Assembly: GCF_027486195.1 (NCBI RefSeq)
Contig: NZ_JAIXPP010000087.1
Coordinates: 1-64,000 of the forward strand
Origin: Novosphingobium sp.
GTDB lineage: Bacteria > Pseudomonadota > Alphaproteobacteria > Sphingomonadales > Sphingomonadaceae
Reading direction: 5' to 3'
Length of the DNA: 64,000 bases
Made by a program: the position numbers and the translations under genes. Below, in pieces: positions 26,748 through 35,930 of this stretch. Below the pieces are notes generated by a model that saw only the letters and a list, made by a program, of their open reading frames with translations, ran no database searches and was not told where the DNA came from. Within the stretch, counting starts at the first letter, position 1. Each line of letters starts with the position of its first letter.

Positions 26748-29009
26748 ATGAAGTCTACCACTGCTGCTGCATTCCTGCTGGGCGCGAGCCTGTTCGCGCT
26801 CGCCGCGCCTGCCCTGGCGCAGGACAGCGGTGCCGCCGCCACCGATGCGACCAAGCCCGCTGAAGGCCTTGGCGAAATCGTCGTCACCGCCAACCGCGTC
26901 GCCTCGAGCGCGCAGGACACGCCGATCGCGCTCAACGTCTACACGGGCACTGCGCTCGCAGATCAAGGCGTCAACACGGTCCGCGACCTTTCGCAGATCG
27001 ATCCCAGCGTCAACGTCACCAACTCGACCGGCTCGGCCTATGTCGCGGTGCGCGGCATCGCCTCGACCGACGTGACCGAAATCGGCGATCCTTCGGTGCC
27101 GATCACGCGCGACGGGTTCTTCACCAACCGCTCGTTCGCCATCAGTTCCTCGTTCTATGACGTGGCGCGCATCGAAGTGCTGAAGGGGCCGCAAGGCACG
27201 CTGCAGGGCCGCAACTCGACCGGCGGTCTTGTCAGCATCGTCACCGTCCGCCCGGAGCTGCGCACAGGCGGCTATGCAAGCGCCGAGGCCGGCAACTACA
27301 AGACCTTCAACGGAGAAGCGGGCGTCAACGTGCTGCTCGCGCCGGGCTTCGCGGTCCGCGCCTCGGGCACCGTGCTGAGCCACAAGGGCTACCGCACTTC
27401 GACTGGCCCCGCCTTCGACGGCGACGACGAGAACTTCAAGTCGGGCCGCATTCAGGCGCTCTACAAGGGCGACAATGGTCTTTCAGCGTGGGTTTCGTAT
27501 CAGCATGACAGCCGTGACGTGAACGGCGATGCGCAGTTCCGCGGGACGCTGGGCGGGCCGACGCCGGACTTCGGCAAGGCCAAGGTTTTCACTAGCAACG
27601 CGCCGACCATGACCAAGCTGACAAGCGACCGTGCGCGCTGGGAGCTGGCCTATAGCGCCGACATGGGCCTCAACTTCATCTACTCGGGCGGCTATGACAG
27701 CGCCAACTGGCGCAACCAGCTCGATGCCACCGGCGGCTATCCGGCCAACCGCCAGTTCCGCCAGCAGGAAACGCCCAAGACCTGGAACCACGAATTCCGC
27801 GTGAGCAACGACAAGGGCGGCAAGCTGTTTTTCCAGGCGGGATATTTCTATTTCCAGGAAAAGAACGTCGTCAATTCGGGGATCTACAACCTCGACATGA
27901 CCGGCCCGCTGTTCGGCCCCGGCGGTTTCCTGACCGGAGTGCCCAATGCCGACCAGTCGAACCGATATGGCATCAAGTTCGATTACAACATCCTCACCCG
28001 TTCGCAGGCGCTGTTCGGTCAGGTCGAGTATGACCTGACCGACAAGCTGCAGCTGAGCGTGGGCGGCCGCTATACCTGGGACAAGAAGGTGCGTACCGGC
28101 AATGCCGTGCTGAGCCTGCCCGCGCTCGCCTTCCCGCTGTGTGGCAACGGCTTCCCCGCACCGGGCACGTGCCCGCCTTTCCCGCTCACCACGCCCGGCA
28201 ACGGCAACCTCAGCAAGGGCGAGCCGACCTGGCACGTGGGGCTCAACTACCGTCCTGCTGCGGGCTCGCTGATCTATGCCAAGTATGATCGCGGCTACAA
28301 ATCGGGCGGGTTCAACTCGAACGGCAGCGCGCCTTCGGTCGATTACGGCCCTGAGCGGCTGGATTCGTTCGAGGTCGGCACCAAGAACTCGTTGATGGGC
28401 AACACCCTGCAGCTCAACGCCTCGGCGTTCTACTTCAAGTACAAGGGCTATCAGGGCAGCCAGTTCACTGCGGCAACGAGCAGCGGTTCCGGCGTGTTCA
28501 ACGTCGGCAATGCCTCGATTTTCGGCATCGAAGGCAGTGCGGTCGCGCTGGTCGGCAAGGCCACGCGGATCAACTTCAACGCAACGTACCTGCACACGAA
28601 GTTCGGCGATGGCATCACGATCAACAACGGCGCGACCCCGCCTGCGGCGATCAACATCAGCGGCAACCGCCTGCCCAACGCGCCGGGTTTCACGGCATCG
28701 GGCGGGATCGAGCAGGAGCTCCCGGTCTCGTTCGGCACGTTCACGGCCCGCATCGATGCCAAGTATTCCTCGGCATTCTACTACTCGGTGTTCAACACTG
28801 CCGACACGCAAAGCCCGGAATACGTGCTGGCCAATGCCAGCCTCAAGTTCGCGCCGGAAAACAGCTTCTGGGAAGTGCAGGCCTATGTGCGCAACGTGTT
28901 TGACAAGCAGGTGCTGGCCTATGCGACGCAGAACTTCAACGCGGGCGCCAATACCTATCAGTTCCAGGCCCCGCGCACGTTTGGTGTGCGTGGCAGCGTG
29001 AAGTTCTGA
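26748..29009 (+). CDS. TonB-dependent receptor
   Basis: A 753-residue outer-membrane receptor that imports a ligand using the proton-motive force passed by TonB. It has a signal peptide (MKSTTAAAFLLGASLFALAAPALA), a TonB-box-like EIVVTANRV (about residues 43-51), a plug domain with RGIASTDVTEIGDPSVPITRDGFF and VLKGPQGTLQGRNSTGG, and a beta barrel ending in a Phe (FGVRGSVKF). GGGGAGAGCC precedes the ATG. No FecR or sigma factor adjoins it. The ligand is unknown; sphingomonads have many such receptors for aromatic compounds, sugars or iron chelates. A terminator hairpin follows. Confidence 0.93.
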   Translation: MKSTTAAAFLLGASLFALAAPALAQDSGAAATDATKPAEGLGEIVVTANRVASSAQDTPIALNVYTGTALADQGVNTVRDLSQIDPSVNVTNSTGSAYVAVRGIASTDVTEIGDPSVPITRDGFFTNRSFAISSSFYDVARIEVLKGPQGTLQGRNSTGGLVSIVTVRPELRTGGYASAEAGNYKTFNGEAGVNVLLAPGFAVRASGTVLSHKGYRTSTGPAFDGDDENFKSGRIQALYKGDNGLSAWVSYQHDSRDVNGDAQFRGTLGGPTPDFGKAKVFTSNAPTMTKLTSDRARWELAYSADMGLNFIYSGGYDSANWRNQLDATGGYPANRQFRQQETPKTWNHEFRVSNDKGGKLFFQAGYFYFQEKNVVNSGIYNLDMTGPLFGPGGFLTGVPNADQSNRYGIKFDYNILTRSQALFGQVEYDLTDKLQLSVGGRYTWDKKVRTGNAVLSLPALAFPLCGNGFPAPGTCPPFPLTTPGNGNLSKGEPTWHVGLNYRPAAGSLIYAKYDRGYKSGGFNSNGSAPSVDYGPERLDSFEVGTKNSLMGNTLQLNASAFYFKYKGYQGSQFTAATSSGSGVFNVGNASIFGIEGSAVALVGKATRINFNATYLHTKFGDGITINNGATPPAAINISGNRLPNAPGFTASGGIEQELPVSFGTFTARIDAKYSSAFYYSVFNTADTQSPEYVLANASLKFAPENSFWEVQAYVRNVFDKQVLAYATQNFNAGANTYQFQAPRTFGVRGSVKF

Positions 29010-29027
29010 TCGGCTGAAGCTGCCGGG

Positions 29028-29078
29028 CTGAAAACGGGGCGGTGGCTGAAGGGTCGCCGCCCCGCTTTGCGTTTTCAG
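29028..29078. terminator. Bidirectional terminator between TonB receptor and GST
   Basis: CTGAAAAC-GGGGCGG pairs with CCGCCCC...GTTTTCAG across a loop of about 14 nt. The A-tract on one side and the T-tract on the other give a U-rich tail in both directions. It lies between two convergent stop codons (29009 and 29089), where a shared terminator is expected. Confidence 0.75.
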
Positions 29079-29088
29079 GAAGTGCGAT

Positions 29089-29709
29089 TCAGGCTTGTTG
29101 CGCCGCCTTGGCCGCAAGGAAGGCGGGCCGGGTGCTGGCGCGATCCCAGTAGGCGGCAATTTCCGGGCTGAACTTGTAATCGAGCCCCAAGTCCCTCGCG
29201 AGGAGGAGGGCGTAGGCCGTGCAGATGTCCGCCATCGTGAAGCGCCCGGCGCAGAGCCACTCCCGGCCGTCCTCCAGCGCGCGGGTGAGGTGCTTGAGCC
29301 GCGAGAAGAACCACTGGGTGTAGTCGTCCGCCGCCTGTTTCAGCTTCCTCTCGTCGGGTTCGAAGCGCGTGTAGCGCAGGACGATGGTCTGCGGGAACGT
29401 GAGCGTCGCCTCGCTGCGGTGCATCCAGTCGAGCCAGAGGCCGTAGTCCGCTTCCTCGGGCGATACTGCCAGCGGCGTCGGTCCGTAGCGCGTGGCGAGA
29501 TACTGCGGAATCGCGCTGGATTCGGTCATCCGCGTTTCGCCGTCGACCAGCAGCGGGATCGTGCCGAGCGGGTTCTGCTCCAGATATTCGGGTACGCGGA
29601 CGCGCGGCGGGAACGGCATGGTGTGGAGCTTGTAGGGCAGACCCAGCTCTTCGAGCGCCCAGAGCGCGCGGAAGGAGCGCGCGTCTTTGCAGTGGTAGAG
29701 TTCGATCAT
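29089..29709 (-). CDS. Glutathione S-transferase family protein
   Basis: A 206-residue GST. The thioredoxin-like N-terminal domain reads MIELYHCKDARSFRALWALEELGLPYKLH, with the cis-Pro region NPLGTIPLLVDGETRMTESSAIPQYLA. The C-terminal helical domain has the conserved Asp of GRFTMADICTAYAL. The Ser in the ARSFRALW run is a candidate glutathione-activating residue. It starts 4 bp after the FAD oxidoreductase stop, so the two are one transcript and may act on the same substrate. Confidence 0.92.
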   Translation of the reverse strand: MIELYHCKDARSFRALWALEELGLPYKLHTMPFPPRVRVPEYLEQNPLGTIPLLVDGETRMTESSAIPQYLATRYGPTPLAVSPEEADYGLWLDWMHRSEATLTFPQTIVLRYTRFEPDERKLKQAADDYTQWFFSRLKHLTRALEDGREWLCAGRFTMADICTAYALLLARDLGLDYKFSPEIAAYWDRASTRPAFLAAKAAQQA

Positions 29710-29713
29710 GGCC

Positions 29714-31594
29714 CTAGATCAGGCCGCGGCTGATGAGGCATTCCTGCACGGCGCGTTCGCCCATGTCGATCGCGGTGTTGGTGAAGGCGCTGCCCGCCGC
29801 GTCCGCATTGGCGATGGCGATGCGGCCGAAAGTCTGGCGGCCGATCACGTGGGGGCGCAGTTCATCGGGCACATCGGGATCGCCCAGCGTATCATAGGTA
29901 TAGGCATAGCCGTGGGGCCAGCGGTTGACCGTGATCGCGGCGATATCGCGCGCGGCGTTGAAGCCAGCGCCGCCGAGCATGCGCTGGAGCTGGCTGCGGA
30001 TCTCGCGCTCGATGGTGGGGTATTCCTCGGCCAGCATCGCGGCGCGGCCGAGGCGGTTCTGCTCCTTGCGCGGCAGGCCGGGCTGATTGGGATTGCGGAC
30101 CATGTGGATCACGACCGGCTCATCCGGCGTGAGCGCGCTGGCATAGCCGCCGATGTTCATCGGCGTGTCGAGCGAGGCGCCGATATGGTAGCCGTTGGGC
30201 GCGCCGATCGACTTGACGCCGAGCTTGGCCCAGGGGCGCCAGTTCTTCACCAGCACGTTGGTGTACTGCATCGGCACCTTGGATGCGTAGTGCAGCGCTT
30301 CCTTCTGCGCCTGCGGCAGATCGGGCACGATGAACGGGATCACCATGTTAAAGCAGGCCATGATGACGTTCGCGCCGGTGACGGAGACGCGCTTGCCATC
30401 CTTCACATAGATGACGCGCACGGCCTTTTCAGTCTGGCGCGCGGGCTTGCCGATATGTTCGGCGCGGATGACCATGCTGGAGAGGCGAATGCGCGTGGGG
30501 TTGGCCGGATTATCGAGCGCGGCGTAGCGCGCAGGGGCGAGGACGACGCTTTCCTGATCGAGCTTGTCTGACGGGAATGCGCCGGGAATGAGCCGGCTGA
30601 CGAGTAGCCGCGCGACGGTGGCGTTGCCATCGGGCCAGTGGAAATGCTGCGCTTCGGCAGTGATCTGCTCGGGCAGGTCCATGCCCGCAAAGCCCGGCAT
30701 GCGGCCGCCAAGCGCGGCTTCCCACGCGGGGAGCGTATCGACGCGCTTGTTGTTGCGGAAATAGTGGCCGAGGAAGAACGGCAAGCTTTCGGGCAGCATC
30801 TTCGCGTGCTTGAGGAGGTAATCCTGATAGCTGATGTGGCGCAGGTATTCGGCGCGCGCATCGGGCGTCAGGTTCGGCAGGTAGTTGACCTTTTCGGTGT
30901 AGATCCGGCTGAGGTCTGCGCGCACCGCGCCCGTCAGCGGGGCTTCGGCGAAGAACTGCGGCCAGGGCTTTTGGCCCGTACCGGTGACGAGCTTGTCGGC
31001 AAGGAAGTGCTCCTTGTCGAAGAAGGTGGCCGAGCCGAGGCCATCGTAGGCCTTGGTTTCATAGCGGTGGTAGCTGGTGAGATCGACGCCGAGGTCCGCC
31101 ATGAGCTTCTTCGAGGTGAAGCTATAGGGGAACGGCGATTCAATGCTCATCGTGCCGCCGTAGGCAAGGATCTTGCGGCCTTCGTAGGTGAACTCGTTGC
31201 GCTTGGCGTGGCCGCCGAAATCGTCGTGGTTGTCGAGGATGAGGATCTTGCGGTCGTCGCCCAGCGCCTGCCGGTAGAACCAGGCCGCCGCGAGGCCCGA
31301 GATGCCGCCGCCGACGATGACGAGATCATAATGCTCGCCGCTATCGTCCGCCGCGAGGGACCCGCTGAAATCACCATCGCGCGCCATGTGGGCGGCTTCG
31401 AACGAACCGGGATACTGGCCGCGCAGGCCTGTGAGCGCAGGGGGATAGTCCGCCGTGCTGGAAGCGGATGCTGCCGCCTGCGCCATGACCTTGGGCGCAG
31501 CAGCCAAAGCCGCGCCCGCCGCAACGCCGCCGATGAAATCGCGCCGCGCAATCGGCAGATGGAGCCCCAATTCCTTGTCAGACCATTCGCCCAT
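29714..31594 (-). CDS. Tat-exported FAD-dependent amine-oxidase-like oxidoreductase
   Basis: A 626-residue FAD enzyme. The start ELGLHLPIARRDFIGGVAAGAALAAAP is a twin-arginine signal. The FAD-binding motif follows at about residue 92 (DLVIVGGGISGLAAAWFYRQ), then ILILDNHDDFGGHAKRNEF. The arrangement and the LGLHLPIARRDF start resemble spermidine dehydrogenase-like proteins; polyamine or another amine oxidation in the periplasm is possible but unproven. The final part carries VNRWPHGYAYTYDTLGDPD and FGRIAIANADAAGSAFTNTAIDMGERAVQE, the usual closing FAD-binding segment. It precedes the GST gene by 4 bp. Confidence 0.82.
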   Translation of the reverse strand: MGEWSDKELGLHLPIARRDFIGGVAAGAALAAAPKVMAQAAASASSTADYPPALTGLRGQYPGSFEAAHMARDGDFSGSLAADDSGEHYDLVIVGGGISGLAAAWFYRQALGDDRKILILDNHDDFGGHAKRNEFTYEGRKILAYGGTMSIESPFPYSFTSKKLMADLGVDLTSYHRYETKAYDGLGSATFFDKEHFLADKLVTGTGQKPWPQFFAEAPLTGAVRADLSRIYTEKVNYLPNLTPDARAEYLRHISYQDYLLKHAKMLPESLPFFLGHYFRNNKRVDTLPAWEAALGGRMPGFAGMDLPEQITAEAQHFHWPDGNATVARLLVSRLIPGAFPSDKLDQESVVLAPARYAALDNPANPTRIRLSSMVIRAEHIGKPARQTEKAVRVIYVKDGKRVSVTGANVIMACFNMVIPFIVPDLPQAQKEALHYASKVPMQYTNVLVKNWRPWAKLGVKSIGAPNGYHIGASLDTPMNIGGYASALTPDEPVVIHMVRNPNQPGLPRKEQNRLGRAAMLAEEYPTIEREIRSQLQRMLGGAGFNAARDIAAITVNRWPHGYAYTYDTLGDPDVPDELRPHVIGRQTFGRIAIANADAAGSAFTNTAIDMGERAVQECLISRGLI

Positions 31595-31706
31595 TGCATC
31601 GCCCCCGTTTCGTCACGCGTCAGGCCATGGTTTGTAATCGCAACGCGGCCTTGCGCAATCGCCCAATTTGCGGCCTCATCGCAGCAGACCCCACAGGAGA
31701 CCGCCG

Positions 31707-32234
31707 ATGCACCGTCCGCTGCTTGCCACCGCCCTCGCCCTGCTTCTCGCCGCCCCCGCTGCAGCCCAGGCGCCTGCATCTCCGGCGGATACCTGCCGCA
31801 ACGACCCCAAGTTCCGCGAGCAGGATTTCACGCTGGGCAGCTGGGACGTCTATACCGGCGAGAAGAAGACCGACGAAGTGACGATGAGCCTGATCCTCAA
31901 CGATTGCGCGATCGAGGAGCACTGGAAGAAGACCGACGGCCACCCCACCGGCAACGGGATCGGCCTGTTCAACTATTCGCGGCTGCTGGGTTCGTGGGGC
32001 TATACCTGGGCGACCGATGACGGGGCGGCCACGGTGTTTCGCGGCAACCTCGTGAAGCCGGGCGAGATGCGCTACGTGACCGAGAAGCCCCTGCCGGGGG
32101 GAAAGGTGCGGCTGCGCCACTGGACGCTTTATGCGATGCCGGATGGCACCGTCCGCGAACTGGCCATCGGCACTGAAGATGGCGGCAAGACGTGGACGAC
32201 GGATTATGACCTCAAGTGGGTGCGGCGGAAGTAA
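31707..32234 (+). CDS. Secreted protein of unknown function
   Basis: A 175-residue protein with a signal peptide (MHRPLLATALALLLAAPAAAQA) and a compact mature part, FTLGSWDVYTGEKKTDEVTMSLILNDCAIEEHWKKTDG. Two cysteines in the mature part (DTCRND and LNDCAIEEHW) could form a disulfide. The LGSWDV start and the repeated W-containing strands recall DUF1579-like lipocalin-type proteins, but I do not recognise it firmly. AGGAGACC precedes the ATG at 31707. It diverges from the FAD oxidoreductase and converges with the phosphatase gene, 6 bp away. Confidence 0.72.
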   Translation: MHRPLLATALALLLAAPAAAQAPASPADTCRNDPKFREQDFTLGSWDVYTGEKKTDEVTMSLILNDCAIEEHWKKTDGHPTGNGIGLFNYSRLLGSWGYTWATDDGAATVFRGNLVKPGEMRYVTEKPLPGGKVRLRHWTLYAMPDGTVRELAIGTEDGGKTWTTDYDLKWVRRK

Positions 32235-32240
32235 CCGGCT

Positions 32241-33296
32241 TCAGCGCCCCGCGAAGAATGGCAGCGGAGCCCCTGCCCCGGCGTCGAAGGCCTTCCAGTC
32301 TTCGCCCAGCGCGGAGAGCGCGCTGGCGGCGATCTGGCTCTGGGTGAGGCACGCGCTGCCGGGCGCCGCGGCGTGGACGCCAGGACCGACGGCGGCGAGC
32401 CAGATCGCGTCCGAGCCGGGGAAGCCTTCCGGATCGGCAATCGTGTAGTCAGCCGGAGCAAGCTTCCACGCGGCGGCGCTGCCGTGTTCGGTCCAGGCCG
32501 CGCCGGGCTTGGCGCCGCGCCCGTGGTCGGTGGTGACGATCAGCGTGGTGCGCCCGCGCCACGCTGGGTCTGCCTGCGCCATGCGCCAGAGCTCGGCGAT
32601 GAAATCATCGTCGCGGTTCATTGAGGCGAGATACTGCGCATAATCGCCCTCGTGCGCGAACTCGTCGGTATCGCCGAGCGCGACATAGAGCACGCGCATA
32701 TCAGCCGCGGAGCGCAGAGCCGCCTGCGCATCGCGCATCGTGCGGGTTTCGGTGGGATGCGCGCCGGGGCTTTCCCCGTTGACCGGCACGCCGCTGCGCT
32801 TGTCGTTGATGATGTAGGGGAATACGTCCCACGTGCCGTACATGCGCACCTTGCCCGCGAAGCCGGGTCGGCGGTTCAGCCATTCGAGGAAGGTGACGTT
32901 CCGGTTCCAGTTCTTGTCGTTGGTGGTGATCGCGGGATCAGGGCGGCCGGTGAGCAGTTCGTTGTAGCCGGGGTAGGAGAACCACATCGGGTTGGTGACG
33001 CGCATGCACTGGCCCGCATCGCGGTTGCCATGCAGCACGCCGCCCTGCGCGGGCAAGCTGTGGACGAAAGGCATGACCGCAGGCCCGGTCCCCCACGCCT
33101 TCTCGACCGTTTCCTTCCAATCGGGATGGGTGAACTTCGGCTCCGCCACCAGCGCTTTGTCCGGCCCGCGAAAGACGTCCTGCCAGCGCGTGCCGTCCAT
33201 CGTGACGAGGATGAGGCGCTGGCCATCTGCAGGCGCTTCCGCGCGCACAAGCGTAGGAACGAACAGCAGCGCAAGCGCCATCAGCGAACGGATCAT
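32241..33296 (-). CDS. Secreted alkaline-phosphatase-superfamily hydrolase
   Basis: A 351-residue protein with a signal peptide (MIRSLMALALLFVPTLVRA). Metal-site motifs of the alkaline phosphatase/sulfatase/phosphoglyceromutase superfamily are present: LILVTMDGTRWQDVF near the start (Asp plus candidate nucleophile Thr), VALGDTDEFAHEGDY, IVTTDHGRG and AWTEHGSAA. The exact substrate, a phosphate ester or other ester, cannot be read. ATG 33296 is preceded by GGGAG. It lies 14 bp after the TonB receptor gene, so it probably processes, in the periplasm, what that receptor imports. Confidence 0.82.
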   Translation of the reverse strand: MIRSLMALALLFVPTLVRAEAPADGQRLILVTMDGTRWQDVFRGPDKALVAEPKFTHPDWKETVEKAWGTGPAVMPFVHSLPAQGGVLHGNRDAGQCMRVTNPMWFSYPGYNELLTGRPDPAITTNDKNWNRNVTFLEWLNRRPGFAGKVRMYGTWDVFPYIINDKRSGVPVNGESPGAHPTETRTMRDAQAALRSAADMRVLYVALGDTDEFAHEGDYAQYLASMNRDDDFIAELWRMAQADPAWRGRTTLIVTTDHGRGAKPGAAWTEHGSAAAWKLAPADYTIADPEGFPGSDAIWLAAVGPGVHAAAPGSACLTQSQIAASALSALGEDWKAFDAGAGAPLPFFAGR

Positions 33297-33310
33297 ACCC
33301 AAGTCTCCCA

Positions 33311-35713
33311 TCAGAAGCGCCGCCCGACGCGAAAGCTCACGAAGCGGGGGCGCAGCGGGTAGACCACCACCGAGCCCCGCCCACAAATCGAAATCGCGCA
33401 AGTGGCCGTGCGGCTCTGCTGCGCGCGCTTGTCACCCAGGTTCTCCACGGTGAGCGAGGCGGACCAGGTGTCGCGGCTGATGCCGGCGGAAAGGTCGACC
33501 GTGCTGTAGCCGGGCTGGAGGCCGATCAGGCGCGCCTCGTCGACGTCGAGCGAGGAGGAGACGCTGGACTGGTGGAACGCGGCGGCCTGCAGGAAATAGT
33601 CGAACCTTCCGAGGGTAAACTCGTAGCGCATCAGGCCGGAAAGCTTGAAGCGCGGACTGCCGGCAAAACGCGTTCCCGCCGGCGCGCGCAGCGCATTGGG
33701 ATTGCCCGATGCGCTGGGGATCGTGCAATCGAACGCGGCATTGGTGTATTTGCAGAGGTCCGTGGTGATCACCGCATCGGCATAAGTGCCCGAAACCTGG
33801 AACGAGAGCCCTTGTGCGGGGCGGACGGTCAGATCGGCCTCGACACCCTTCGACCGCGCGCGGCCGGCATTGACGATATCGGTAATGCCGTTCTGATCGC
33901 TGGTGACGGCAAACTGCGCCTGATTGAGCTTTTCAAGGAACAGCGCACCGTTGAACAGCACTTTGCCGCCGAGCCAGCTCGTCTTCCAGCCGATCTCGTA
34001 ATTGGTGAGCTGCTCGACCGCATAGGCCGGTGCGGTGGGGCGCCGGTTGATGCCGCCGGGGCGAAAGCCGGTGGACCAGGTGGCGTAGAGCAGCTTTCCG
34101 GGCGCGGCCTTCCAGCTGAGGTTCAGCTTGTGGCGCACGCCCGAGCCGGTGGCCTTGGCGTCGATGTTGTCGCAGGGGCGCTGGGTTCCGTACGAACCAA
34201 TGGTGCCGGGAAAGCACAGCGCTTCGCCGACCGCGCTGCGGGTGCCATTGAAACCGAAGAAGCCGATCACGTTGTTGTCGTACTTGTAGGCGCGCAGGCC
34301 GCCGGTGAGCGTGAGCGAGGGCACGATATCGAACGCGGCCTCCGCAAAGGCGGCGTAGTCGCGGTCCGTGCGGAACTGGATGTTGGCGTAGTTCACTCCC
34401 GGCAGGCCGGTGACAGACTGCGCATCGGCAAGACCCGGCACGGTATAGAGATTGCGCCAGTTGTTGGTCTGGCGCTGGTAGAACAGGCCCGCCACGATCC
34501 GCAGCCGGTCGCTCGAGGGCGAGGCGATGCGCAGTTCGTGGCTCTGTTTGGTGAAGCGCTCGTCCTGGCTGACGATCTGCGCGGGATTGATCAGGTTCCC
34601 GGCGTTGTTCTTGAAATTGTTGCCGAAATAATCGGGCGTGCTGGCATAGTAGCTATCGTAGAGATAGGCGTAATCCGAATAGTCGGAGGTATAGGCCGCC
34701 TTCCGTTCGAAATATGCGCCCGCATAGGTGAGGTCAAAGGAGCCAAGCTTGCCTTCGATGGCGAGGCTGGCCTGATACCATTCGTCCTTCTGTGCCTCGG
34801 GAAAGAACCGGGTGGTCTTGAGATCGCCAACCGAGGGCTTGAACGCGAAGTTTCCGTTCGAGGTCTGCCGCTGGCCCATGACACTGGCTGTGGCCGTCCA
34901 GTTGTCGTCGAGATCGACCTTGAGCGCGGCGCGCCCGCCATAGGCCTCGATCGAATTCTGGTCCCGGCCAACGAGCGCCTTGTTGTCGCGCACCACGCCC
35001 GAGGTGGGATAGGTGACGCCGCCGGGGGCGCGGACGTTGTCGATGTAGCCGCCATCGTATTGGTAGAAGCCGACGACACGCAGCGCAGCGCGGCTGGAGA
35101 GCGGGATGTTGAGATAGCTTTCGGCGATTCCGCCCGACTTGCCGTGCGCGACGGTGTTGGCGGTGAGATCGACCGAGCCCGAGAAGGCCTTGGTATCGGG
35201 CTTGTTGGTGATGATGCGCAAGGTGCCCGCCTCGCTGCTCGCGCCGAACAGCGTGCCTTGCGGACCTGACAGCGCCTCGACCCGCGCGATGTCGTAAATA
35301 TGGACGTCGATGGTTGAGCCGATCGTGGTGACGGGCTGCTCATCGAGATAGACGCCGACGGTGGGGAGTGAGCCGGTGGAGAGCCGGTTGCCGTTGGAAA
35401 GGCCGCGGAAATAGACCTCCGCCTGCCCCGGGCCATAGCTCGTGTAGGAGAGGCTGGGCAGGAACTTGGCGTAATCGTTGAAATTGCGCACGTTTCGTTC
35501 GGCCAGCGCTTCGGTGGTGAGCGCGACGATCGAAAGCGGGACGTCCTGCAGTTTTTCGCTGCGTTTCTGCGCGGTGACGACGATCTCGCCGGGCGCGGCG
35601 GGCAAGGCCGCAGCCTCCGGCGGCAGGCCGTTAACACCTTGTGCCCGCACCGTTACTGCCGAAGCGAGCGCCAGCAGCGAAACACCGCCAGCCAAGATCC
35701 GCCTGTCCATCAT
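33311..35713 (-). CDS. TonB-dependent receptor
   Basis: An 800-residue outer-membrane receptor. It has a signal peptide (MDRRILAGGVSLLALASAVTVRA), a TonB-box-like GEIVVTAQKR, a plug with YFRGLSNGNRLSTGSLPTVGVYLDEQPV and EALSGPQGTLFGASSEAGTLRIITNKPD, and a barrel ending FVSFRVGRRF with terminal Phe. The GASSEAGTLRIITNKPD form is common in the sphingomonad subfamily near organic-compound catabolism. It is followed at 14 bp by the secreted phosphatase-like gene and diverges from the M20 peptidase. Ligand unknown. Confidence 0.93.
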   Translation of the reverse strand: MMDRRILAGGVSLLALASAVTVRAQGVNGLPPEAAALPAAPGEIVVTAQKRSEKLQDVPLSIVALTTEALAERNVRNFNDYAKFLPSLSYTSYGPGQAEVYFRGLSNGNRLSTGSLPTVGVYLDEQPVTTIGSTIDVHIYDIARVEALSGPQGTLFGASSEAGTLRIITNKPDTKAFSGSVDLTANTVAHGKSGGIAESYLNIPLSSRAALRVVGFYQYDGGYIDNVRAPGGVTYPTSGVVRDNKALVGRDQNSIEAYGGRAALKVDLDDNWTATASVMGQRQTSNGNFAFKPSVGDLKTTRFFPEAQKDEWYQASLAIEGKLGSFDLTYAGAYFERKAAYTSDYSDYAYLYDSYYASTPDYFGNNFKNNAGNLINPAQIVSQDERFTKQSHELRIASPSSDRLRIVAGLFYQRQTNNWRNLYTVPGLADAQSVTGLPGVNYANIQFRTDRDYAAFAEAAFDIVPSLTLTGGLRAYKYDNNVIGFFGFNGTRSAVGEALCFPGTIGSYGTQRPCDNIDAKATGSGVRHKLNLSWKAAPGKLLYATWSTGFRPGGINRRPTAPAYAVEQLTNYEIGWKTSWLGGKVLFNGALFLEKLNQAQFAVTSDQNGITDIVNAGRARSKGVEADLTVRPAQGLSFQVSGTYADAVITTDLCKYTNAAFDCTIPSASGNPNALRAPAGTRFAGSPRFKLSGLMRYEFTLGRFDYFLQAAAFHQSSVSSSLDVDEARLIGLQPGYSTVDLSAGISRDTWSASLTVENLGDKRAQQSRTATCAISICGRGSVVVYPLRPRFVSFRVGRRF

Positions 35714-35930
35714 CGCCGCATTCCCCCTTGCCGGGCCCCTACGGAATTAACTAGCCGTGATGACGGTGCGATTACAGGGCAATTGCGCAACGATCACAGA
35801 CCGTTTGCGCGGCAGGAGCAGGGGCATTTTCCAAGCCTCTGCCGGTTGTTCCAGATCAATGCGCGTGGACTTTGGTCCGTTATGGTGGGATTAAGCATTA
35901 AAACTTATTTTGCAACTGGAGACGACTTTC

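Noticed and set aside
27483-29159. 558-aa minus-strand ORF
   Set aside because: Antisense to the other TonB-dependent receptor and spans its terminator, so not a gene.
33572-35269. 565-aa plus-strand ORF
   Set aside because: Antisense to the TonB-dependent receptor, no motifs.
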